The notes beneath the pieces are model-generated. The model was not told where the DNA came from and ran no database searches. It saw only the letters and a list, made by a program, of their open reading frames with translations. DNA of 27,586 nt from positions 1-27,586 of the forward strand of contig JAHBMJ010001689.1 of assembly GCA_018398765.1 (NCBI GenBank). Reading direction: 5' to 3'. Position 1 is the stretch's first letter, and each line of letters opens with the position of its first letter. The DNA is from Chromera velia (lineage: Eukaryota > Sar > Chromeraceae). The translations under genes were made by a program, and so were the position numbers. This document shows, piece by piece, positions 1 through 8,998 of this stretch.

Positions 1-151
1 CCCCCCCCTCTCTCTTTCTCTCTCTCTCTTGTGTTTTCTTGTTTGTTTGTTTTTTCGTAGTGTTTTTTTGTGTGTGTACTTTTATTTCTTTCCTCCCGAC
101 CCCCCTCCTCCCTCCCCTCCTCCCACCCTGCGTCCCTTCCTTCCTTCCTTC

Positions 152-182
<31 letters not shown>

Positions 183-452
183 TCCGGTTTCCTTCTTCAT
201 TTTTTCCTTCGTTGCAGTCCTTTCTGTTCTCTTCCTTTTTACTTTCATTTCTTCTCCCTGTTCTCCTTTCCTCCCCCTGTGTCTCTCTGTGTTTCTGCAT
301 GTCGCGCTCTCTTCTCTCCGCCAAGCTTTCTGAATTGGATGACGCACACAGAAGATGGTCTGTTACCCTCAACAACAGAGAGAGACTGCTGCAATTCAGC
401 CACCCTCCTCTGTGTGTGTCTTTCTGGGGCCTGCCTGTCTGTCTGTCTGCAG
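1..452 (+). other. Intron sequence upstream of the first visible channel exon
   Basis: This stretch is pyrimidine-rich on the plus strand, with (TTCC)n running into (TTTC)n at about 136-184. It ends in a CTGT/CTGC run and a CAG acceptor at 450-452 that leads into the first recognisable receptor exon. I see no convincing exon. The open frames here are products of the low-complexity sequence. I read it as the tail of an intron whose upstream exons (N-terminal domain and most of S1) lie outside the window. Confidence 0.6.
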
Positions 453-2813
453 ATCTGATTGGGACTTACTACACCATCACCCCCCCTCGGCTTGCATCCG
501 GGTGGGCCTTCACGTACGAATACGTGGAGGTGTCCGACATGCTCCTGGCCAAAAAGCCCGTCCCGATCGAGAAAGACATCTTTGCCAACATGCAAACTTT
601 CGTCCGACCTTTTTCCGTTTGGGTCTGGCTGGTCCTCGCCACGATCGTTCTCGGGGCGGGGGTCATTCACTGGTGGGTTGGTGGGTGAGTCATATCGTTT
701 TTGAGTGTTCATCCTTCGCTAAGTCAATTGGCTGGTCGGGACAAAGAGATGTGTACCGGCCAGGAATGAAGTAAGTTCTGGTGGAATATTCAATTGCGTG
801 GATCGAACGGTGAGACACGAGGTAAACGGAGGATATGCAGTTAGCGGACTGACATGAAATCATAAGTTTGCGCTTTCTGGCGTCAATCATTGCAGTCCAG
901 TCCAGCGTCCTTTCGCTTTCCTTCTAAGAAGAGACTCCCTCCCTGGGAGGTTCTCTGTTCCACCTGCGTAATGACTCGTTGACTGGAAATGTGTCTGTAT
1001 AAGGCGGCTGCAGGTACGCAGACAGGGACAGACGTGAGGAGAGCCGAGAGACCTGGAAGCAATTTGTGCTTCGAAAGCTGAATCTCAGGAAGAGAAAGTA
1101 CCACTTCATGCTCAACGCCATCAATCAAGTAGAAGAAAAACAGAAGAGAGACAAGGAGCAGGAAGAAAGGGGCGGAGAAGGAGAAGGAGAAGAGACAGGC
1201 AGGTCAAGGAAGAGTGTGAACATCCAATCCTCCAAAGACAAAGACAAAGACCCCCGTTTGGAGGATCTTGAGGCCATGGCCAATAAACTAGGGTGGGAGG
1301 AGGAGGCCGCCATTGATTACATGGACCCTCTGGAACGTCCTGACGCCAACATCACCAGGTTCCCCCGCATAGGCGCGTCGGTGTTCATGAAGGTGAGTCA
1401 GTTGTTTGAGTGATGTTTGCTGATCTTTAATTGTTTTTGTTTTTTCGTGTTGACAATCAACCTTGGCTGCAGTAGTCTTAGAAGTGTCGCATTGGGAAGT
1501 AAAGTCTTTCGCGTCCTGTAGGGACTGTACCGCATGTCTGTCTGTGATCATACTGAAAGAGAGGAACCAACAGATTGCATCAGAGGGGGGAAGGGAAGCT
1601 TCAGGCAGAGGCAGAGGCGGGACAGAAAAAAAAAGATGCGTCGGGTCTGATTGGGAACATCAAGCAGGTAGGAGAAGTGGACGGGAAAACAAGAGAAATA
1701 GAGGAGAACATACATTTATATCCGGCGGGTATCGTGCAACATTTGTCTCCATCTTCGACTCATTGCCTGAATTCCTTCGTCTTTTTCCAACTATGTTTTT
1801 CTCTACTCTTGTTTGCTTCACATTGCGGTCAAATGGCCTGGTGCTGGGTCTGCTCATTCAGTTTTTTGGTCTTTGATTTGGTTTGGTCTCCCTTCGTCTT
1901 CGATCGCGATAGTGCCTCTTGTTTGTGAGTGGTTCCATGGTCCTCATCAGCATTCATTCATTCATTCATTCATTCATTCATTCATTCATCTGTTTGTCCA
2001 CTCATTCGATCATGCAAGCCATGGCGATAGTGTCCCTGGGTCCGAAGGCGAACCCCTACTCGGGGGCTGCACGCACGCATCTGTTCTTCTTCTCCATCCT
2101 CATCTTCATTGTCACAGCGGCCTACACAGCCAACCTGGCGACTTCACTTCTCAAAACTGTCAGTCAGTCGGCCTATTGAAGTGCATGGCATCGGATGTTC
2201 ATAAAAACCTCCAGAAGACACGGCATGGGTGTGTGCAAGTATTTTTTCCTGGTTTCTCTGAATGTATAGGACCTGTATTGTGTCACTATCCAAGTACAGA
2301 TCTCATGAACCGTTGGTTTGTCACCTTCAAGAAGGAAGTCATCGCTGACCGCCAGCCGTGCTGGTCTCCTCTCCGTCGTCCGATTTTGTTCCTTCTTGGA
2401 AGAGGAAGAGAACGTACGTGGATGCATGTGCAGACAAACAGATGTATGTGCACACTGGATCGGTCAGTAACGTTGCATTATTATGTGCACGTGCTTTTGT
2501 TTTGCTTTGTTTAACCAGGTAGGTGCGACTGGACTGACAGATCAAATGCATACCTGTATACATACGAATGGATGCATGGATGGATGGATCTGCGCATGCA
2601 TGCAGACGGACTTCGAGAAGCCCATTCTGAGCGTCCAGGATTTGTTGGACAGGAATCTGCCTGCATGCATCGGGTCGGGGACGACGTTTGTGCAGGACGC
2701 AATCAGGAATCGTATACCTGAGTGAGTGGAAGGATGCTCGGTGGGTGGGTGGGTGGGTGAATGAGTGAGTAGGCGAGTGGGTGGGTGGTTGGAAAAGGAG
2801 CGGTCCTTGCAAC

Positions 2814-2866
<53 letters not shown>

Positions 2867-4811
2867 TTCTTCAAGAAAAAGTGTGCAAGCATGTCAGGCA
2901 AGTTTTCGCTGCATGTTTGCATGGGGTCTGGCTAGCTCTGGCCAAAGTAAGGCCCCTGTAGATCGCATTTGTAACACTTGTTGCCACACAGACTGCTTCG
3001 ATCGATCGCCTTTTTCTTTCTCTCCCCCTCTGTCAATTCATTTGTGCAACGGGAAGGGGGATCCCTCTGTTCGGCCTGTCTCCCTGTCTCCCTGTCTGTC
3101 TGCATGCAGGCTTGAGCAGTATACAGAGGAGAAGGTGACGAATCAGGAGGCGATGATGGCACTCGTTCGGGAGGGCACCTGCGGGGGCTTCATCATGGGA
3201 CGTGGCCTCCTTGACGTGAGTGAGTGAGTGAGTTTCAGTCAGGGAAGGGGGATCTTGAAGTGACGACTGCGCTGTTCTGTTTCTACGCATTGACGCTTGC
3301 TTGTCTGCATCCCTGTTAGTGCGTGTGGGGTGGCATGTACGACACCATACTATGCAGACAGTCACACCGATCGACCGACGCATCTATCTGCACATTTGTG
3401 CTTGAGCAGAGAATGAATCACATTGAGTCGGAGGAGTCTCCCTGGTAACTTTTGTGCCTCGTATTTCTTCTCTAAGTGAAGGGATGCCTCTAAACCTCCT
3501 TCCTGCGTGAGTTGTATGTTACGAAGCTAAGTGCATAGTGATTCAATCCTGAGTGCATGACTCTGAGGATCAATGCATGCAGGGGTACATCGCTGCGTGC
3601 ATTTACTTTCATAAAAATTCTGTATGAAAAGTAAATTCTGTATGAAAGTAAATGCATGCGTACATGCAGGGGTACGTCGCTGCGAACGAATTCTGCGATA
3701 TGAGAGTTGTGGGCACCTCCATCCGGGTTTGCTCAAAGACAGTCGAACGACTGCCAGACCGCACTCAGGCAGGCAATCAACACCATCCTTCTGGAGATGG
3801 AGGAGGACGGCTGGCTTCAGGTGGGTAGATGCATTTATTTTCATACTAAATGTGTGTATTTATGTATGAAAATAAATGCATCCTTGTGGAGAGGGAGGAG
3901 AACGGCTGGCTTCAGGTGGGTAGATGCATTTATTTTCATACTAAATGAGGAGAGGGGAGGCAATTCAGCATCTCTGCTCTTCTTCCCTGTAGGGAATAGG
4001 GAAAGGACAACTCGAAGAATACACCAAGCTTTGCCGCCTGCCTCTTTCTCTTTGTGCCTCTCTGTGTTTTTGTTTGTGGCTTTCTTTGTCCCTCTGTGCC
4101 TTTCTTTGTCCCGCAGAATGACACAAAACCAAGAGGGACAAAGAAAGACAAAAAAGGAACTACATAGAGTCAAAAGCTCTTAACTGAAATCAGCTGCTGG
4201 GCTTGCTTGTGATTATACGGGCGCATTCACTGAAGCTTTGAATCTGTTTGTCTGCCTATCTGTCTGCATTCTCATCGGTTGAAAGAAAAGATCGCCTTTT
4301 CTTGCTTTGTCTTGTCTTGTCTACATCTTCCTCAGCTCTCTTGTTTTCATTGAGACTGGAGTCTTCTTAAATGCATTCGTCGCCTGCTTGCCTGCTGCCT
4401 GCCTGCCTGCCTGCCTGCCTGCAGATCCAATGGAACAAATACGTGCAGCTCCCACAGCAGTGTGCGGAGGTGCGTGCGCCTTGCACTAAATTGTGCCGCA
4501 CAAATCAAATCGTTGGAAGGCAATTGAGAGCGTCTCTTTTTTTCAGTGTTGACTTGTCTCGCTGTACAGTGCAAAATCACCGAATCCAATTTCAAGCCCA
4601 ACGCAGCACGTGACTCTACCGTAGACTCGGCGTCACTCTCTCTGTCTCTCTCTGTCTCTGTCTCTCTCTGTCTCTCTCTGTCTCTATCTGTCTCTCTTTC
4701 TCTCTCTCTATCCCTCTCTCTCTCTCTCCCCTGGACATGAATGTCTATCCGTATATTGTATATTGGACGAAATGCTTAACGAGTGATTTTCAATTTCTGG
4801 TGTCTGCCTGA

Positions 4812-4843
<32 letters not shown>

Positions 4844-5470
4844 GTGTGTGTCTATGTGTCGAGAGAGTGCGTGCAGGTAGGGGACGAGTTCAAGTCTGCC
4901 GTCAGTCTGGGCCTAGAGGACTTTTCCGGTCTCTTCGTTGCCTACGGGTTCATTGCGATTGGCACAGTTATCTTTGCGTACATTAGAGCTCGGACGCAGA
5001 AACAGACAGACCATCTGTTGACCAAGGCGAAGCAGGACGTCTCGAAATGCCTGCAGAGGCTCCCTTCGAATCTGTCAAAGAGAAAAACTCTAGTCATGGG
5101 GGAGGCCGCTGTGGTAAAGGAGACGGCCTTGGGAGGGACAGCGGGCCCGGATGAGAGGGAGCCCTCGTTTGAGCTGGAGGCAGGGAGAGCGGGAGAAAGA
5201 CAGAGGGAGAGCGTGGGAGAGCACGAGCAAGCGAAGCCAGACGATTGGGAGAAACAGGTAGACAGGGAAGAGGACGACAGCAGTTTTGCACCTAGAATCG
5301 GAAGCAGAGACCCACAGTCAACGAATCGTCAGGCGACTTGCGAGAGAGAGAGAGGGATGAGGTGCAGCGACAAGGAGCCGGTTGGGGACGCCGTAGAGAG
5401 AGAGGGGGGAGGAGGAATCCTGATGAAGAGCGTGCGCAACTTCGGTCAGGTTCCGACAAAACGAGACTGA
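453..5470 (+). CDS. Ionotropic glutamate receptor-like ligand-gated ion channel, 5'-partial
   Basis: Predicted plasma-membrane ligand-gated cation channel subunit. Supported exons: 453-672, 1014-1392, 2019-2158, 2606-2721, 3110-3215, 3670-3820, 4425-4469, 4570-4620, 4877-5470 (TGA stop). They encode, in order: the end of S1 (TYYTITPPR, compare the family TITxxR motif); M1 (VWVWLVLATIVLGAGVIHW); a Glu/Lys-rich linker; a short pore segment plus M3 with AAYTANLATSLL, matching the family SYTANLAAFL gate; the S2 ligand-binding lobe, including CDMRVVG and a cysteine pair near the end; M4 (GLFVAYGFIAIGTVIFAYI); and a charged tail of about 160 residues. Phases agree from exon 2606 onward. The exon(s) between 1392 and 2019 that should carry the pore helix are unresolved; 1574-1667 fits in phase but looks unlike a pore. 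The donor after 4620 (GTAGAC) is weak. Exon 3670-3820 needs a +1 frame change near 3722, so the gene may be broken or the sequence in error. S1 and anything N-terminal lie upstream of the window. Confidence 0.85.
1574..1667 (+). other. Candidate extra exon of the channel gene (low confidence)
   Basis: Between the exon ending at 1392 (phase 0) and the M3 exon starting at 2019 (needs phase 1), a stretch with a CAG acceptor (1571-1573) and a GTAGGA donor (1668) is open in the required phase. It would encode a Gly/Arg-rich hydrophilic piece ending SDWEHQA. It fits only by phase, and it lacks the hydrophobic pore helix expected here. A second possibility is 1862-1924, which is hydrophobic and ends in GTGAGT. 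RNA evidence would decide. Confidence 0.2.
1951..1988 (+). repeat. (CATT)n microsatellite
   Basis: About nine copies of CATT in the intron just upstream of the M3 exon, near its acceptor at 2016-2018. Confidence 0.9.
2078..2152 (+). other. M3 gate helix of the glutamate-receptor-like channel
   Basis: Codes for a hydrophobic helix beginning HLFFFSILIFIVT and ending AAYTANLATSLL. The SYTANLAAFL signature of animal and plant glutamate receptors lines the inner gate. Here Ser is replaced by Ala and the last part by TSLL, while the YTANLA core is intact. The preceding SLGPKANPYSGAAR occupies the place of the pore exit and the P.s.SGR motif. Confidence 0.85.
2735..2867 (+). repeat. GGTG/GAGT repeats followed by (CTGT)n
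   Basis: The intron starts GTGAGTGG at 2722 and continues as degenerate GGTG/GAGT repeats. It then becomes about 13 units of CTGT with one CTTT/TTTG interruption at about 2814-2867. The intron ends with CTGTCTCCCTGTCTGTCTGCATGCAG before the exon at 3110. Confidence 0.85.
3575..3684. repeat. Palindromic element inside a duplicated 3' splice site
   Basis: A 16-bp perfect inverted repeat (TGCATTTACTTTCATA at 3598-3613; its reverse complement at 3641-3656) sits between two copies of a 23-bp segment (3575-3597 and 3662-3684, two mismatches). The 23-bp segment contains CATGCAG plus the first bases of the channel exon. Both acceptor copies look usable; the downstream one opens the exon at 3670. The structure resembles a short palindromic insertion with flanking duplication. 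Confidence 0.75.
3784..3947. repeat. 95-bp-period duplication of exon end and donor, with palindromic element
   Basis: A 69-bp segment at 3784-3852 recurs at 3879-3947 with three mismatches. It holds the end of the channel exon (GGCTGGCTTCAG) and its donor GTGGGTAG, so there are two candidate donors, at 3821 and 3916. Between them an 18-bp perfect inverted repeat (GATGCATTTATTTTCATA at 3828-3845; complement at 3865-3882) forms a hairpin. This inverted repeat is nearly identical to the one at 3598-3656 in the preceding intron. Confidence 0.8.
3821..4424 (+). other. Intron of channel gene, 604 nt
   Basis: It contains the second copy of the exon-end duplication (to about 3947), then CTTTGTCCCTCTGTGCC-type pyrimidine repeats around 4040-4110. 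It ends in a (CCTG)n run (about 4388-4422) merging into the GCAG acceptor. No other exon is evident. Confidence 0.6.
4632..4732 (+). repeat. CTCTCTGT-rich low-complexity intron tract
   Basis: Continuous TCTCTG/TCTCTC repeats in the intron before the M4 exon, followed by a (TGTC)n run at about 4808-4858 close to the GTGCAG acceptor (ends 4876). Confidence 0.85.
4927..4992 (+). other. M4 transmembrane segment of the channel
   Basis: Encodes GLFVAYGFIAIGTVIFAYIR after SLGLEDFS. This corresponds to the conserved L.ledfsGlF lead-in and the fourth membrane helix of glutamate receptors. The tail after it is hydrophilic, rich in Glu, Arg and Gln, and ends at the TGA at 5468-5470. Confidence 0.8.
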
Positions 5471-5576
5471 CCAGATGACCGAGAAAGGGGGGGGAGGTTT
5501 TAGATGCATGGCGTGTGTTTCTGCGTTGGGGTCGATCAATGGATGGAAGGAAACGAGGGTGGGTGAGTTGCAGTGG

Positions 5577-5582
5577 AATAAA
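5577..5582 (+). terminator. Candidate polyadenylation signal of the channel gene
   Basis: AATAAA lies 107 nt after the stop codon. It is the first canonical hexamer downstream. Whether this organism uses AATAAA is unknown to me. Confidence 0.25.
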
Positions 5583-5689
5583 GGCCGGAGCATTTGTCCA
5601 CATAATTTGATTGCCTGTGTCCCAGTGTGTTGTCAACATATTTATTTGGGGGGGGGAAGGGCGGCGAAGCCCCCCTTATAGTTTGAAGC

Positions 5690-5918
5690 CCTATCCAATT
5701 TTGCTAGTAACTCAATAAATTTTAGTTTCAAAAAAATCTCCTGAAATTTTTAGGATCAGGAAATGTCAAATAATACCGTTTACACTAGGTTTTAGGCTTG
5801 TATGCTTAAAATTTTATATCGATATCGAAAATGTTGACAATATAGCCTCTTTTAGAGGTTAAACGATATCGATACGATACGATATTTATCGATATCGATA
5901 CGATAGCCATCCCCAGGC
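5690..5918. mobile_element. Possible remnant of a hAT-type DNA transposon end
   Basis: An AT-rich stretch ends with overlapping ATCGATATCG/CGATACGATA palindromes (5815-5906) and CGATAGCCATCCCCAG (5901-5916). Read from the other strand this begins CTGGGGATGGCTATCG. hAT elements in other eukaryotes often start with a CAGGG.TGG-like terminus followed by ATCGATA-rich palindromes. I see no matching opposite terminus, no clear target duplication and no transposase, so at most this is a fragment. Confidence 0.25.
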
Positions 5919-7342
5919 CACCACGAGAAACCAATCTTCCAAACGTTAATCATCTAGTTAATCATCATCATCATAAAAGTAGTTAATTCAAGTTACCAGT
6001 CAAGATGCAAATTACATATTAGCTAGCTGGTATTAAAGCATAACCTATATAGGACACAACAAAACACACATGTACAGCTAAAATTTTAGTTTTGACTTTA
6101 TAATTTAATTTTTACAAATTTCTAACTTAAATGCAAAAAAAATCTAAGAACATACAAGAAATTAGAAAAAATGTAGCAGGAAACTGAGGAAAGAGCTATG
6201 GAAATCTTCGGTTTCTATTCTTTTCTTAGTTTTATATAGAACGACTACATTCATCCACGCTTCAATTGTCTGCATATAAGGAAATTCTAAGATCCATGCA
6301 GCAACAGATCGTAAGAACTTACAAAGAAGAACGATTTGGAGCGCAGGCATGGAACTGACACGTCCTAACTGTGACTTGACGTTCGCACACACAGGAAGGC
6401 ATAAAGAAACGATGCTCCTACAATGATCGATCATGAAGGCTTTCATAGAGAATTCCGTCACGTGGTTTGGATTATTAATTGTGAATCAATTGATTGCATC
6501 CATACGAGAAAGAAAAGAAAAGGCAGGCTTCTGCTAAGGTTTGCTCCGATCCCTACGGCAGATGGAGATCGGTGCGCAGGGAAGCAGAAAAACAATTAAG
6601 TCTTGCGGGCAGCCCTGCTGGTATTGTATCTATGGGACGAATCCCAAACCTCCTTCCTACCCCGACCAGGCATGCACAAAGCCATTATTATTAGGGCCAA
6701 AAGAGCAGATTTCCTCTTCATATGTTACACACGCACTGCCTCACACACAATTGAGCCGAACTTTCTTCCATCCATCCTTTGTTCTCTTCTAAGACTTGTG
6801 CAAGGGAAAGATGGCAGCTGCCCCGGCCCCCTTCAGCTACTCCCACCCCGAATGTCCTTCCGTCAAGTCCTCTTCTCTTCTCAGCCTGAAAGATTAGGAC
6901 AGAAGAAGGGGACGAGAAGAGAAAGGAAGAAAAACAGCTAGCGAGGAGAAAAGATCGTCTGAAAGAAGAAAGAAAGGGTAGGTACAGTACTTGAAGGCTC
7001 CCCTTCCTTCCTTCCTTCTCCACAAGAAAACGACCCAACGAACCTCTTGTATCTCCGATCTCCCTCCCTTCCTATCTCCCCCCTTATTGGAAAGATCGCT
7101 TCATCATTCCTAAGCACTTCAGGAAGAGGCAAATGGGCATGTACAGGGGAAAACTCAATTGAGCACCCCCCCCAAAAACATCCCTTAATTCTCTCCCTGC
7201 ATGTGCACATGGAGAACAATTAAAAACAGCGTGAGAGATTGCAGTGCACTTGAATTCTCCCTCCCTCCCATTCCCTCCCACCCCTTTCCCTCCCCATTTT
7301 TGTTCAAATGGCCATGCAGAAATCGAAAGAAAGAAAGAAACG

Positions 7343-8542
7343 CTACGGAAGGAAAACTCGCATAGTCGTCTCAAATTTCCTCCGACACACAGGACACTCC
7401 TTGCCCTTTGCCTTGGTCAGCAGAGGGAGGCACTCAACACAGGAAGCGATATGGTTGCAGGGGGACAGCAACACACACGGCTCCCTTTCCTGACACATCA
7501 CGCACACGGAAGCCTCCCTCTCTCCTCCTGACTTCTGGTTTCCCCTCCCCTCGCTCTTCTTGTGCTGATTTACAGAACTTCCCCCCCCTCCTCCTCCTGC
7601 CGTTCCATTCTGCCCACCCTGGTCACTCTGTTGCATCAGTGCCGACGCAGCTCTCTGCAGATCCCCCCCACTCTTCGTCAATGCAGAGAGCGCAGTCGCT
7701 CTCGAAAAGCCCATCTCCATCAACTTCGACAGCGAGGCCTCTGTCGACGACGTCGGAGAAGGAGAAGAGGACTCAGCCAACCCCCCAAAGAGAGAGGAGC
7801 CAAATTGAGGCAACGTCCCTGCAGAAGGAAGAGCGGAGACGGAAAACAGCGACACCGGACCAAACACCCCCCCCGAAGAAGACGAAGAGGAGGAGGAGGA
7901 CGAAGGCGTACCAGAGGAGGAAACAGAAGCACCGGAAGATCCCAACAAACTACCACTAGCGCCACCCGAGAGGGAAGAAAACAAGCTTCCACCCCCCCCG
8001 CCGAAGATCGAATTCCCTCCTCCTCCTCCACTGCCAGTCACCCCCCCTCCCCCAAACCATCCCCCCCCACCCCTTCCGAAGACCCCCAACCTCGACAGGC
8101 TGTCTCCTCCCTGCGACGGCCCCTTCCGTCCGGCTGCGTAGTCCTCTGCTCTGAGCTCTTCGAAAGACTGCAAACAAGCAGACAGGCAGACTATATCGTC
8201 TATTTTTTTCTTCTTCTCTTTCTTCATTGATAGACAGACAGACAGACAGAAAGAAAGAAAGAAAGAAAGAAAGAAAAAATGAACAGAAAGAAAGAAAGAA
8301 AGCGAGAAAGAAAGAAAGAAAGCGAGAAAGAAAGAAAGAAAGAACAGAAAGAAAGAAAGAAAAAATGAACAGAAAGAAAGAAAAAATGAACAGAAAGAAA
8401 GAAAGAAAGAAAGAAAGAAAAAATGAACAGAAAGAAAGAAAGAAAGAAAAAATGAACAGAAAGAAAGAAAGAAAGAAAGAAAGAAAAAATGAACAGAAAG
8501 AAAGAAAGAAAGAAAGAAAGCGAGAAAGAAAGAAAGAAAGCG

Positions 8543-8576
<34 letters not shown>

Positions 8577-8578
8577 CG

Positions 8579-8620
<42 letters not shown>

Positions 8621-8622
8621 CG

Positions 8623-8653
<31 letters not shown>

Positions 8654-8663
8654 AAAAATGAAC

Positions 8664-8694
<31 letters not shown>

Positions 8695-8754
8695 AAAAAT
8701 GAACAGAAAGAAAGAAAGAAAGAAAAGAAAGAAAAAATGAACAGAAAGAAAGCG

Positions 8755-8793
<39 letters not shown>

Positions 8794-8960
8794 AAAAATG
8801 AACAGAAAGAAAGAAAGAAAGCGAGAAAGAAAGAAAGAAAGAAAGAAAGAAAAAATGAACAGAAAGAAAGAAAGAAAAAAAGAAAGAAAGAAAGCGAGAA
8901 AGAAAGAAAGAAAGAAAGCGAGAAAGAAAGAAAGAAAAAAAGAAAGAAAGAAAGAAAGCG

Positions 8961-8998
<38 letters not shown>

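Larger units (their letters stand above)
5471..7342. other. Convergent intergenic region, no gene recognised
   Basis: It lies between the ends of the channel gene (plus) and the nucleoporin-RING gene (minus). The stretch at about 5690-6480 is clearly more AT-rich than its surroundings. The G-run/C-run stem at about 5650-5678 (GGGCGGCGAAGCCCCCC core) could form a hairpin. Open frames in 6160-6940 show no recognisable motif and I did not call them. The 3' untranslated part of the minus-strand gene is probably in 7000-7342. Confidence 0.6.

Noticed and set aside
7408-8230. Plus-strand frames of 183 and 222 codons opposite the last nucleoporin-RING exon
   Set aside because: They are antisense shadows of a GC-rich coding exon, with Arg/Pro/Ser composition and no motif. 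The minus frame carries UBA and RING.
8275-8870. Recurring AAAAAATGAACAG motifs at near-regular spacing, CRISPR-like at first sight
   Set aside because: The spacers are the same GAAA repeat, the spacing varies, and the context is a eukaryotic intron.
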